DNA of 64,000 bases from Dendrolimus kikuchii (Eukaryota > Arthropoda > Insecta > Lepidoptera > Lasiocampidae): the NCBI GenBank assembly GCA_019925095.2, contig CM034401.1, forward strand, positions 11,567,338-11,631,337. The letters are read 5' to 3'. The first letter of the stretch is position 1; each line of letters opens with the position of its first letter. Below the pieces are notes generated by a model. It was given only the letters and a program-made list of their open reading frames with translations, did not search any database and was not told the origin of the DNA. Below are positions 42,801 through 54,738 of the stretch, piece by piece. A program made the translations under genes and the position numbers.

Positions 42801-44740
42801 GCAGTTTCCTATTTTCATTTGTTTAATGAAATAATGGCGCAGTCATCTTTTGGAGTACTTCACAGTTACACTTGTTACTAGTACATTGTCATTCCTAGCT
42901 TACTTCTCCCATGTGAGTAACCTATTAAATGTTTATCACAACATACACATAAATAACCTAACAACTGAAACACACATACACACTAAATTAATCACATGGT
43001 GACACCACTAGCGTAACTTAAATAAAAAGAACAAATTAATGATCAGTCTTCAAAATTTATATGACCTTATGGCAAAGACTCAAGGACAAGCCTGAAATCC
43101 ATTGAACTTACAATTCACTCTGTCACTGAGTCAACTTAAAACATAATGATAATTCATACACCCAAACAGTACATCTCTATTAACAAAAGCACCCACCAAA
43201 CTTTATGGCCTCTATACATTAGCTGAAGAAGGCTGGGCTCAATATTCTAGACTTATTAAACAGCCACTTTTGTAGAATCATATTGTGAATATGAAATGTC
43301 TGGACATATTGGTAGATGCAAGATATTGCACTGGGTTTGGTGTCTTTCCAACTTGGCATATTCATAATTATTTTAAACATCGGATTATGTGCATTTGCAT
43401 ATGCAAGAACATATAATTTGATATCCCATTATCACATAATTTAGTACTTTTTGTCCATTGTGCTTTACTTTGGTTACATAAAATTAATACTTATATTATG
43501 CCAACCAGACAGATCTAACCTTGCCTAAAAGATATCAAAAATGGCGCTAAAGTTTAATTTGATATTAAATGACAAAAGACACAATTTTGCCGTAGAAATC
43601 TAGCGAAATAAGTAATAGTTTATTGTCACAAGAATTATAATTACCTAACAAAAGGAAATTTTGTTAGTGAATATGATTCTGAACATTCTGTAAAAGTGGT
43701 CATTTTAAGATAGCAGATTTGGTATTAAAGGATTATTACAAAGCTAACAGTCGCTAATAAAAGCCCCAAAGATTGGTGCGGACTATATACTTTATAACAA
43801 AATATCAGCACAAAAAAGCGAAACATTTAAATGAATTCACTGATTCATATAGTTATCTAAAATGACTTACAATATTCCATACATCTAAAATTTCTTCAAG
43901 TTAATTATGAAACCCAAGGCTGTATAAGCTATTTAATATATCGAACGGTAGTTAATTAATCGCCACATTTCATAATGCTAATATTCATTATTATAAAAGA
44001 GTAGATAAAATTTTGACAACTCTAAATACGAGTCCAGTGTAGTGAATAAAAAAATTTAATATACGAAACAGGAATTAGTTTACTTTTAAAATAACGAGTT
44101 TGTCTAAATCCTAAATTATTAAGATTGTATTTTTAATAGAACATTATTAGATAGTCCTCGCCAACTTCTATTGCGACTTTTATTCAATAACAGATGGTTG
44201 TGCAATAACGGATGTATTGAGAATTGTCTACTGCACAGCCTATGTTCATAAATAAAAGAACCTATAAAGATTGGAGAGGGGTCTATAGTACTGTTATGAC
44301 TGACAAAGACCAATTCACACCTGCAGTTTACTACCTTTCGGCATTTGGACTTCTTTTGTTTACTTTGTTTAAAATTTGTAATTAGAAAAATAGCCCATAG
44401 TGTATTGTAATCTTTATGGTAGTCATTAGCCAGGTGTGATTTTTGGAAATTCAGTCCACGCGGTCGAGTAGACACATTGTATTTGGACAGTATAAAGCAA
44501 TACCAGAAGGGAGGCGTGAGGCAGTCAAGCGATAACCACAAGCGAGGCAAGATGTGTGTACATTCGATAATCTATATAGTGACGGACTTTGCGCGTGTTA
44601 TTGAATCGTGCATAACGTTTGCACTGGTTGTGTTCAGTTATATTTGTACCTGTGTTACACGTGATTGTATAGTTCTAATAAATTCTATAGTCATTCCAAC
44701 GGCATTTTAATTCGAGTCCTGTAACTCGTAACAGTACTAT
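36900..44740. other. gene-poor AT-rich intergenic region
   Basis: Nearly 8 kb without a recognisable gene. Contents noted: Helitron-like repeat H3 at 41255-41712, an R300-like scrap at about 42575-42605 (CACACCTGATGGAAAG), and a small hairpin near 39805 (AACCTCGCTTTTCGAGGTT). Open frames are short and show no family resemblance. Confidence 0.45.
41255..41712 (-). repeat. Helitron-like repeat H3, copy 2
   Basis: Reverse complement of 28125-28590: on the minus strand it starts near the TTTTTTAGATCTCTTGTCTG block, passes TTGTTCGGGATTCACATAAA, and ends with CATATCCTAG (CTAG 41255-41258). Two internal CGGGAAT…GCGGGATTCCC-type blocks are shared. Non-coding. Confidence 0.6.
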
Positions 44741-44744
44741 ATTC

Positions 44745-44784
44745 ATGGATAGAAAAAAGGCATCTGTAAAAGAGCAAGTTCTCA
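44745..44784 (+). other. possible 5' coding exon, unassigned
   Basis: ATGGATAGAAAAAAGGC starts a 13-codon frame (MDRKKASVKEQVL) that runs straight into a good splice donor (A|GTAAGTAC). The ~300 bp upstream are GC-richer than the surroundings, as in a 5' UTR. No following exon was found before the AP-4 gene on the opposite strand, so this is weak evidence for a gene. Confidence 0.2.
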
Positions 44785-44799
44785 GTAAGTACAAAGATT

Positions 44800-46350
44800 T
44801 TTATTTTTGTTAATAAAGTGAACTTCTGAAATTTCATCACCATCATCCATCATCCACCATCTAGTTCGGTTACTACATGTTTATGGACCACTGATGCTTC
44901 ATGATTTTGTGATTTTAAATATAGCCTATTTTAGTTTGCAACTGTGAATATATCCCTTTATACACAATTATAAAAATGTCATACATTAATACTCAATGTG
45001 GATCATCGATTTTATCATGGTTAATATAGTAATTCAAACCAAAAATTCCCTGTAAAATCATGAAGATTTTCAAGTTTTCGCAAAATAGTAAGCATACAAC
45101 TTTTCAAAAGTTTCTTTTAAGTTTAAATGTAATATTTTCTTTAATAAAAGCTGAAGTCTACACAGGATTATCCCGAAAGATATAAGAATAATACTGCAGC
45201 CTAGTTCAGACTATTCAAACATTTTATTAGCTAAACAAGTTTATAGAAATATTCTCTAACCCTAAAATTCTTGCACAGTCTGGAGTAGGCTTTAGAATAT
45301 TTTAGACTATTTATTCACTACATAAACAAAGTAATGACTGAATTATTATTATTATTATTAATTAGGATATCTTGGAATAATCAGGCATTATACAAGTTTT
45401 TTGCTTTTAATTAATTTTATATATCATTATACAAATGATTTAATATTAATAATGAACTAGATTATGTGTTTGTTGTGTTGCCAAGTTTAGCATCACACAA
45501 TACACTATTTTTTAATATTAAAATACACCTAACTCTCCACTCATATGCAGAATACTCTCAGAGGAATATTCAACAAATTGGAATGCTCTAAAATTTCTGT
45601 GTCTACTAACATTTTTATATGAATAGTGACTGTTTGTCACAAAATTTCCCTAATATTTATAATTAATAAACATATAAACTAATCTACACACTGGTTTGAG
45701 TGTATCATAACTGGGATAATGTTTGATAACAGTTTCGGGTGGTATAGAGATACAATTTGATTTTTGTGTCCTTCAATTTTTAGGTCCTTGTCTAAAACTT
45801 CAGTATGATAGTATGAATTTTAGAGAGTTACTGGTATATATTTATTCATACCTACATAATATATAATTTATCAAGTTACTAATAATACAAGGAATTGCAG
45901 CATACCTATGTTATTTGCAAATTATCTAAATGAGAATATTTATTTGAGCCATTTGCCCTCAATCTTATTTTCTAATAAAATCCAATATTAACCTTAATTG
46001 CAATTATTACTTTAAGAAAGTACTGTGTACTTTGATGAGAAAACACTTAAAAGTTATATTAAACTCACTGTTCTATGAAAGAAATGAATGTTCCTAAGCC
46101 ATGTGGGTAAAATATTTGGGAAATACAATAAATATTTTAACCAAATATAATACTAATACACTATTAGAATGTATGGTCTATTGGTATGTATTAAGTAATA
46201 ATACATTGTCTAGTAGAGTAATAATCAGTACATGAATTGTATAATTAAAAGCAGGAGTGAAAAACAACTCTTTTAACAGTTCTCGAGAAAGAGAGCAATA
46301 ACAAATGTACATTATGAAATTACTTGTTCATTAATAAATTTAAAGATCAT
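44800..46350. other. intergenic, nothing recognised
   Basis: AT-rich sequence with short ATT runs (about 45342). No coding or repeat assignment. Confidence 0.4.
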
Positions 46351-46358
46351 TCAATATC

Positions 46359-46520
46359 ACTGGCCCACAACAAAGTGGTTTGTACTTTTGACCAGATCCA
46401 TCTATTCTTATGTATTTCGATGCCCGAACAGAATCGGTGGTCAGTTTGGTCCATACATAGGGGTCCTCAAAACTTTGAGTCTAGTCAAAAGTACAGACCA
46501 CTTTTTCTTTGTGGGCCAGT
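46359..46520. mobile_element. palindromic MITE, 162 bp
   Basis: ACTGGCCCACAACAAAGTGG with the following GTTTGTACTTTTGACCAG forms one arm, and CTAGTCAAAAGTACAGACC with the following ACTTTTTCTTTGTGGGCCAGT forms the other, giving ~37-bp near-perfect inverted ends. The centre is non-coding. It lies about 500 bp past the stop of the AP-4 gene. No unambiguous target duplication was found. Confidence 0.75.
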
Positions 46521-47029
46521 GTAATTAATTTGAATTATTTATATTTCTGTAATACATGAGGAACCTTTTCAATTTACTTTGTAATTAAAACAAAATAGAA
46601 AATAATTTTCTAAGCTTGTTATGACACAGAATTAATCAAATTCACGTAACCGAATGTCATCATCAAATATTGGCACACTACACACTTCACATTCAATACT
46701 TTTCATTTAGCCTTACAAAAGTCAGTCATTCTTCATTCTAATATTACAAACAATCTGCTGCACTAAGCAAAAATTAATAAAGGTCCAATATTAATCATTT
46801 TTGATACTTAAGTAAGCATAGCTCTCACATATATTGATTTGACATAAACCCAGTAATGCTATAGTTGCTTCGATTTCAACGCATAAAAAGATGCAGACTT
46901 ATCGATTCTTTGCTTTGGAAAAGATTACTAAAAAACTAAACTTTAAAACTATATTCGAGGAGGGTCAGGTTCGCTCGCTAAGCGTAAGCGAATTGAATGA
47001 GGCAAAAGTTCAACATGCGCTCAACATAA

Positions 47030-49826
47030 TCACGAGTGTTTGACGACAATAACTCCAGGCCGCGGCGGCGGGGCGCGGTCCTTCTTGGTAAGCGCCAGTG
47101 GCGCTTCTGCTGCCTCCTCGAATAGGTGGTCGCCTTCCAGGTGCCTGATGGCCTCTACAATTGTCTCTAGGTTCTGCCGGCTGGTGCTGGCCAGGTACAA
47201 GCGCGATGCTGCTTCGGCCCCAGACTCTGGCAGCACCTCCACCTCCACACGGGGCTCGGCTTTTATGGCTGCTTCCAGCAACGGAGCAGCTACTACTGGT
47301 GTTTCCACTGCTGCCACTTCCACTTCGACATTTTCCAATTTACAATCACCTATGTCAGTTTGATCAAAATGCACATTTGAGTGTGATATATCATGCCCTG
47401 TGTTAGGATACATTTGAGCTTCAAGTGTGTGTAGGCGCTCCTCAAGATGACGGCGCAATCGACGTTCCTGCTCTAACTTAATTCTTAATTCACTGCTGTC
47501 TACCTCTTTTTTCTGAGGAACACTTGACACAGTTATGATAGCTAGTGGCTCTGGAGATCGTGAGTTAGAAATTTCGTCAGTTGAATCTGGTGATATAATA
47601 GATGGCATGTGTGTGAGCACTTCACCTTTTCTCTTTTTCAGTGGTATTTCTCCACCTTCATGTTGGTTCAATAGCCTTTTTAGTTGACAATTTTGTGAAA
47701 GCAGCCTTGTTTTTTCCTGCTCCAGGTTATAGATGTATTCTGCAGTTTGTTGCAAAATGGCAGCCTATAAATAGATTTCTTTTTAACGAAAAGTTGTGAA
47801 ATAAGATTAAACTTACAACTTGTTGAGCAATATGAAAATTTTAATATTAAAAATAGTCTTATTATTATTATATTACACTTTTCATGTAACTCTGAGACTG
47901 CACATCACAGAGGTACATTTAAACAGATTAATTTGTCATTAAAACTTGTAACATTTCATCGAACAAGACTCCATGACTTTGTCAATAGCTTGTGTTAGTA
48001 CTAGTAATGTGGATGTTATTAGCCATATGAACAACTGTCATTATATAATGTTATGATACATCACAATTCAAACTTACAAATAAAATGTTCAATGGGCGAA
48101 ATATGTATGGCTAACAAGCTACAAGTGTGAACGCTGATCTCTGCACTGTTACACATTAATGACACAAGTCAAGGACTGATCCAAATAAAGTTGGTCTTTT
48201 CAAAGGATTTTGACAATTATCAACATGTCTAGGATATAACCACACTTGTATTTACATATATAACACATTCAAGCAGCTGATGCTAGTCATGGGATCATGT
48301 CTATGTGCATTCGCCTGCTACCCTCATTCTCATTGGCCTTGTGCAGGTGTAGGTGCACTGTGAGGTAACCAAAACCTAAATGCATATGTGTTTAGTCTTG
48401 ACATGCCTGGATTCCGTGTCATATGTCCATGTTTAGTGTAATAAATCTGTGGAGTCTTATTTATTTATTCATTATCAAGTCTTGCTCCATGAAATTTTAC
48501 AAGTCTAGACCTAGCTTAAGACCATTCCCAAAATCTAATAAAAAGGAATTTATTAGTGTTTTCATCAATCAACTAGCTTTGCAATTCATAGGATAAATTT
48601 ACTGAAATCTATTAACATATTTCATATCTGTGATTACCTTGCTTAGTTTCTCTCCTTCATGTCGAGGTAATAATGTGCGTAAAGCTTGGAAACCAGCATT
48701 TATACTTTGCATCCTCCTGCGCTCATTACTGTTTGCTATCTCTCTTCGAATACGTTTTTCAGCCTCCATAGTCTTACTGCCTGTTGTATGTTTTTCCGAG
48801 CTGGAATCAAATGTTTCAATATAAGAATACAAATACAATAAACAAAATTAAAAAGATAGACTTATCCATAACCCTCTATTTTCAAATTGTTCAACAAACA
48901 ATAATAAAGTATGTTATAAATGAAATATTAAATTTTTAAGTTGAAAGAAAAATATTATAAAATTATTTTTTCTCTAATGCAAATTCATTCAGTTTGGTTG
49001 AAAGATACTGAACTGAAAGGATACAATGGTATTCAAAAACATTGAAATAAACAAATGAACTGTCTAATATCAGGTTAAAAGCATACAGATGTTGTATATT
49101 TTTTAAGAATTATAATACAATGTAATGGAAAAGTAAATGGACTACCATTTAATTTTATACAATAATGATTTAATTTTATTTGGGGGAGCTATCAGCTGCA
49201 GTCTTACAAATTGAGTTACAAAGATAAGTAAAGCTGAATATTTATAAGCCTTCACAGATGACAATAATTATGTTTAAGTTTCTATATACTATAAACTTGC
49301 ATTAGTAAAATAGATGGTGTATAATGAAATTAAAATGCTTTCTTGGTTACTTACTATACAGGACATAAACAAAAGTTTCTAATCTAGTTGTATAATAAAA
49401 ACTAGAATCAAAAAAATCAAGATAAACATCATTTAATAGATCCTGAATGGCCGCATTCACAATTACGAGGAATCATGTGTTTGGTTGTACGATACTTTTG
49501 CGATACGCAAGTAGAGGCACCTACTACGCCTATTTTTGACCAAACATGGCGGCCCAACAGCTGACTATGAACCGGTACAGGGCGTGAGCGTCATCATGTG
49601 GCCCGCGTAAATATGACATCAATGTTAAAAAGTTGTTATTTTAGACTGCAATAGTAAACAAACAAAAATTGAGGAATAGATTGTAGAAAAAGATGCAAAA
49701 CCACGCATGATTCGGCGACCACGCCGGTCAGACGTACCTGGCAAAGGTGTGATCGGATGCTTCTTCTTCGTATAAGTTGTAATCTTCTACTTCTAGCACA
49801 CAAACATCATTACCGTGTAATGACAT
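47030..49826 (-). CDS. crp: AP-4 transcription factor homologue (bHLH-leucine zipper), three exons, 328 aa
   Basis: Exons on the minus strand: 49738-49826, 48638-48800 and 47030-47764, with in-frame GT/AG junctions (987 nt, 328 aa; human TFAP4 is 338 aa). Exon 2 carries the basic region and helix 1 (EKRIRREIANSNERRRMQS, then INAGFQALRTLLP) and ends at GEKLSK. Exon 3 opens with AAILQQTAEYIYNLEQEKTR, completing helix 2 and running into a leucine zipper (about 98-116). A second heptad-rich segment RIKLEQERRLRRHLEERLHT and the AP-4-specific block STSRQNLETIVEAIRHLEG (277-295) identify it as TFAP4, called cropped (crp) in Drosophila. The family binds CAGCTG E-boxes as homodimers in the nucleus and controls growth and cell-cycle genes; in flies crp affects tracheal and neuronal growth. 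The N-terminus (MSLHGNDVCVLEVEDYN) differs from vertebrates. Both introns are short and lack obvious transposons. Confidence 0.95.
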
Positions 49827-49829
49827 AAC

Positions 49830-51240
49830 TTAGCGGTACTTAGCAAATATTATTCATCTAAATCACTGAGCAACAATCTTAGAAAAGCGGGAATTATTGG
49901 TTTATTCACAAGCCACAATGGCGGGAAATGACATGAGTTCAGTCAGGTGACGCTACACAAAGTTTCGGGTAAAGTCAACTGTATCAACACAGAAGTTACA
50001 CTTATTAATATATTTCACTAACAAAGCAATCCTTAAAATTTATCGTTGCAAGGATTGTATGCATACAACTTATTAAAACGTAGAAATTTATATTACGAGT
50101 CAAGGGCAACGCGGCATCGATGCATGGTAAACCATAGATTACATTTATTTTATTTTTTTAACGAAAGGCCGAAGTCGGCCTTGAATCAGAATACTCGATA
50201 CCATAAATTAGTGTGCTTATAGGTAATAAAAACTTAATCCATAAAATTCAAACAAATATTAACGTGTGTTTTCTGGGTTACCTTTTTCAAACTGTGTTTT
50301 CTTTCAACACATAGATAACGATAATTGATTTTACGAGTTATAACTAAATACATTTGAATAACTAATAGCAAAGACATTTGCGCTAATCGAATTCTCGGAT
50401 GTCTCCGTAAAGATGCCCACACATTATACGTCCATCAGCCGTAGCTCACGGATGCATCCGCACAATGTGCACTCCTAGCTTCGGACGCATCAGACGCAGC
50501 TTTTGTGTTACCAACTTTATTCGGGGAAAACGTGCTATGGCAACTTTTAAAAAGCGCTAGATTGGCACGAATTTGGCATAAGGCCTAAAAATAAAGTATC
50601 AAGAATAAATATATTACTTTATTATAAATATCTGTCTTTTGACGATAGTATTTCGATACACGACGATATTTCAGAGAAGAGTTATAGAGTTTAAAAAAGC
50701 GCTAAACCAAGTGTTAGGCGCTGAATAACAACTGGGTGTTCATAGAAATAAAAATCTAGCACTAAACGCGCTAAGTTGGCAACAGTATGCATCTTGTGGA
50801 CTTGTCCGAGTCCTTATAGGGACACAGTATAGGTTGTTTGGTTACAGATGTAATTTATTTCAGTCAAATTACAGATTAGAGGCCTATTTATTATATTCTG
50901 GCGTAATTGTCTTGAAATGGAACTTTTTTTTCTTTTCTACTAGCAACATTTCTAACTAGTCTGTGATTCAACTATGATATATAATGTAAACAAAGGAAGA
51001 GATGCTCGTAATATTTCTTTTAATTCATATTAACAGTGATTGAATAGTGTAAAAAAATTAATAAAACTGTTCTAAATTCGGGAAGAAAAATAATTTATAA
51101 AGTTTACAGACGATATCTTGCGGAATATTAAGCAACAATTGTTCTTTCGAACATCGACAATGTTTTCCAAAGAACCACTGATATGTATATATAAGTTTAT
51201 ATTGTTATTTTTAGTTCAATTGTATATTACTTGATAAAGA
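49830..51240. other. upstream region of the AP-4 gene, no other gene
   Basis: The promoter of the AP-4 gene must lie here (transcription runs leftward). A short hairpin GGCCGAAGTCGGCC occurs at about 50167-50180. No TATA box could be assigned with confidence, and no coding sequence was recognised. Confidence 0.4.
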
Positions 51241-51249
51241 AATCACTAT

Positions 51250-51548
51250 TGGGTGGGGTATAGATATACGGCACATTTATTTATTATGAACAGATCTGAA
51301 CTTTTTTAATAAAGGTTAGAAGGTGGGTGCGAAGCGAAGCGGAGCATCCGCCTTAGCCTTCGTGGTTATTTTCTTTTTTTACAACCACCCAAAGTTAAAT
51401 TTAATATAAAATTTTATATCTCAAGTAATAAATAAGAATAAGCCTGAATGGCGTTCTGTTGTTCGTGCCTACCCCACAAGGGAACTGGTGTAAAGTTATG
51501 TATGTATGTAAGTAATAAATAAATGTGCCGTATATCTATACCACACCC
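51250..51548. mobile_element. hairpin MITE (same family as 9419/11741), split by LINE-A
   Basis: Inverted ends GGGTGGGGTATAGATATACG (from 51251) and the reverse complement of GGTGTGGTATAGATATACGG (to about 51547) continue for ~35 bp. The interior shares TTATTTATTATGAACAGAT, a GGTTAGAAGG-like block and ACAACCACCCAAA with 11741-11860. A LINE-A fragment interrupts it near the right end. Confidence 0.75.
51434..51509 (+). repeat. LINE-A 3' end in a MITE, 11-bp TSD
   Basis: A 76-bp fragment AAGAATAAGCCTGAATGG … to a TATGTATGTA tail, flanked by a perfect AAGTAATAAAT at 51423-51433 and 51510-51520. Confidence 0.9.
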
Positions 51549-51720
51549 TTTGTTTGTACTGGGGTTACACCTGCGAGAATGTTATCTCAATATTGAATCG
51601 ATTGGCATAAATTTACGATATGGTTTGAATTAATTTAGGAAATAATTTCATTTCTTTTGAATTTTGGTCGAATTACATTTTATAAAGATTCATATCGATT
51701 ATAATTTTCTGTCATTATAG

Positions 51721-51924
51721 GACGCAGCTGATCGTAAATTTTGAGATATCATTAAAAACGATTGGAAAAATTCATGCCAACTTAATCAATGAGAGTGATT
51801 AGTTGTTAATTTCGAAGATGGCAATAGCAGTACTCCTGAATCCAAATCCGACGAAGATGATGTTACGGTCAGCTCTAACCAAGACGTGGATCTAGAAGCG
51901 ATTAGCAAAATAAAATACAATTAA
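51721..51924 (+). pseudogene. decayed terminal exon of an unknown gene
   Basis: After a good acceptor (TTCTGTCATTATAG) one frame of 67 codons runs to a TAA. The second half is protein-like and acidic (VVNFEDGNSSTPESKSDEDD, then VTVSSNQDVDLEAISKI). Three stops interrupt the first half, all TGA (the first at 51742-51744), as expected if CGA (Arg) codons decayed by C-to-T change. I do not recognise the parent protein; a transposase or a host nuclear protein are both possible. Confidence 0.4.
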
Positions 51925-52328
51925 ATAATATCTATCATTTTTATTTCCGGTAATTGTAGGTGCTGAATGCCCCTACTAATCATAGATACAAATACAAATA
52001 TCTTTATTAAGCCTTTAAGAAAAAACAAAGTACAAAAATTGAAAGAATGAACATTGAAACACATTTTAGAGGCTAAAAACACTATACAAAATGTTAAGTT
52101 GACTCTGACTCTCAAACTAGGCATAATTTACCTGTAATATGAGTCAATCAGAGGTTCCTCACGCCAATTTCCAGTGTTAACATTTAAGATCTCCATGCAG
52201 TGTGTATGTGGTCATGTTCAAGTACATATATGTTAGGATGTGTGTGTGTGCGTGTGTGTTTCTGTAGAGAAGGAGATAGAGAAGGAAGAAAGTGGGATAA
52301 AAGTTCAAAAGATTTTAAGTTTATTAAG

Positions 52329-53590
52329 TTACTTAATAAGCACTTCAGTAGCATCATAGCTAAGCGAGAGTAAATATTCATAGACCTTGTTTTTTACTTT
52401 ATATTTTGTGAGTGAATAAATCTCTAAAGCTTTATTGATTTTATTATACAAGCGACTGCCTAGTGAAGAAGCGTAGCTATTTGCTACTGTTGTTCTACAA
52501 CGTATCGTAGGACATATTATGTCATGTCTTCTTTTAAGTTCAAAAATGGTGGGGTCAAATGTTAATTTACCGTGCGTTTTCAAAATTAGTTGTAAAATAA
52601 ATAGTTGTCTAACGGTTAATAGCGATATATCTTTGTATAATTGGAAGGTTGGGTATCGAAAATGTTTGCTAGACATAACCTTTAAGACAGCCCGTTGTGC
52701 TCTCTCTAATTTAAGAATATGAGTCTTATATGCTCCGCCCCAAGCAGTGTTGCAGTAACAAATCATCGATTCGCAAAGTGAGAAATATACCATTTTCATG
52801 GTTTTAATATCAGCAACATGCCTGAGGTTTTTAAATACATAAATAAGTTTCCTAACAAGAGCGCTGAGATAATCTATGTGTTCAATCCATTTTAGATTTT
52901 GGTCAATAAAAACTCCTAGGTACTTTACTTTAGACGCTCTGGTGATTTGTGGGCAGTCCGTACAATTAAAATTAGCATTAGTGCAAGAATGTGCTTTAAT
53001 AGAAAATAATTGATCACGAGGGAGACTATGAGATCTAATACCAAAGGGAATAAATAAAGTTTTAGTTAAGTTCAAGGTAAGTAAATTCAAAGATAGCCAG
53101 TTCATTACACATTTGCCAGGTGGTAGAGTATTCGCTCGACTGGATGGCGACCACCCCTGGTCTAGAGTATGCCGCCATAACAACCTTGTGTTGTGTTCCG
53201 GCATTAATGACCAGGTTCCAGTCTCCTTTAAGAGAGCAGCAGCGCATTTGTAGCACCTTTGGTGTTGCAAATGTCCATAGGCGATGGTAACCGCTTTCCA
53301 CCAAGTGGGCCGTCTGCCTGTCTGCTGAACTCCTGCAATAAAAAAAAAAAAAAAAAAAACACGAGAGTGCAAGTTCAGCATTTTTTTGAACTTCATCCCA
53401 GCCACTTCCATGGATTAATAGGGTCGTATCGTCGGCATACGTGAAAATTTTGCAGTTGGGAATTTGTAGCTGGCAGAGATCGTTGATATACACCGTAAAA
53501 AGTGTTGGGCCCAGAATACTGCCTTGAGGCACGCCTACTGTCAGATTTTCACTTTTTTTTACTGTCAGATTACAACTATATAAGAAAATA
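52329..53590 (-). pseudogene. LINE reverse transcriptase (CR1/jockey-like), split by an R300 insertion
   Basis: On the minus strand the upstream part reads LTVGVPQGSILGPTLFTVYI and CKIFTYADDTTLLIHG with an intact YADD catalytic box. After the R300 copy 53106-53342 it resumes with MNWLSLNLLTLNLTKTLFI, VKYLGVFIDQNLKWIEHI, YFSLCESMICYCNTAWGGAY and ends LSLSYDATEVLIK. The N-terminal endonuclease is missing, so it is a 5'-truncated copy. Apart from the insertion the frame is open, suggesting relatively recent activity. Confidence 0.88.
53106..53342 (-). repeat. R300 repeat inserted in a LINE
   Basis: A 237-bp copy on the minus strand with a long T/A run (53340-53359) at its start. It keeps the SADRQTAHLVESGYHRLWT frame through GVVAIQSSEYSTTW but is truncated at the far end. 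It interrupts the reverse transcriptase between its catalytic and C-terminal parts. Confidence 0.85.
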
Positions 53591-53779
53591 AAATATAATT
53601 TTGTGGTAAAAATTATATTGACACGGTAAAGGCAAAAATATGACAGAGGCCAAAATATAAAAATGGAACATGTCAGTACAATAAAGGACAAAAATGGACA
53701 AGTTGAAAAACGAATGGCAACGGATGAGTGGAAACACGCTTGTGAATGTACTTGTTCAATTTGAAAACCTGCCCGTAAA

Positions 53780-54062
53780 ACTTCAAGTTAAAATTTTGTT
53801 GCGATTCTTTTTGTCACTTGTCAGTTGAAGTTTTTCCACTTGTCCGTTGCGATTCGTTTTTCCACTCGTCCGTTGCGATTCATTTTTCCACTTATGCGTT
53901 GCCATTCGTTTTTCCACTTGTCCGTTGCGATTCGTTTTTCCACTTATCCGTTGCCATTCGTTTTTTCACTTGTCTGTTGCGATTCGTTTTTCCACTCATC
54001 CGTTGCTATTCGTTTTTCAACTTGTCCGTTGCGATTTATTTTTCCACTTGTCCATTGAAGTT
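53780..54062. repeat. 26-bp minisatellite, ~9 units
   Basis: Units such as CGTTGCGATTCGTTTTTCCA followed by CTTGTC repeat with few changes. As 26 is not a multiple of three, all three plus-strand frames stay open and give near-identical Phe/Pro/Leu-rich peptides; these are artefacts. About 100 bp upstream (53697-53737) one and a half units occur in reverse complement (GACAAGTTGAAAAACGAATG). Confidence 0.9.
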
Positions 54063-54603
54063 TTACTTCTAATATGTGTCCCAGCACACATTTCGATTTT
54101 TCGCAGGATTACTGCAAATTATGATTTGGTTAGGTTAGGTACATTTTAATGAATGTATTTTTTATTTAAATTTATTTTATTTTATCAAACAAAAAACTGA
54201 ATTCGATCCGGAACCAAAAAAACATCCATAGTCTACTCTAAAATTATTTATTAATATTTTTTTACACAGACCACAAATAGAGGCAGTGATGCCCAGCCAC
54301 GTGAAGAGCAGAGGTATAGTTCGATGCAAACTTAAGTTTGCCTCCATTAATGGCGGCTCGGAACATCGCACTTTCCGTTGCACAGAAAGCGATTTTAGGT
54401 ATTAGAGGGACGAGGTCGTCGGAGGACGAGGTATATCCTCGCTCGCTCTCTCGCTCGTTTTCTCGTTTACGGGACTTCCCCGGCGCTCGGCTCACCACGG
54501 CTGCCAATTTAGCGCGTTTATTAAACAACTTCCAGCGCAAAATCTTGCGCTTTTTATAATATGCAAATATCTAATTAATTTTATAATAAATATATATAAA
54601 TAT

Positions 54604-54729
54604 ACATACATACATACATACATAACTTCACGCCAGTTCCCTTGCGGGGTAGGCACGAACAACAGAGCGCCAGTTAGGCTTATTCTTACACACCTCACTT
54701 GCTTCTTTCAAATTCATAACTCTTGTCAA
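54604..54729 (-). repeat. LINE-A 3' end, 11-bp TSD
   Basis: A 126-bp fragment on the minus strand with an (ATGT)n tail, flanked by TATATAAATAT at 54593-54603 and 54730-54740. It abuts the 5' end of a Helitron-like repeat. Confidence 0.85.
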
Positions 54730-54738
54730 TATATAAAT

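Noticed and set aside
44119..44550. 143-codon minus-strand frame
   Set aside because: No family resemblance, no splice or start context, and composition like surrounding AT-rich DNA; probably chance.
47040..47406. Plus-strand Ser/Ala-rich frames
   Set aside because: Antisense shadows of AP-4 exon 3.
53818..54149. Three overlapping ~80-100-codon frames rich in Phe, Leu, Pro and Ser
   Set aside because: The 26-bp tandem repeat keeps all three frames open; no start context or conservation supports a protein.
54262..54559. Overlapping frames on both strands of a GC-richer block (54290-54540)
   Set aside because: Neither resembles a known protein; Arg/Ser/Glu richness follows from CTCG/GGAC repeats. 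Possibly an old promoter or repeat, but unsupported.
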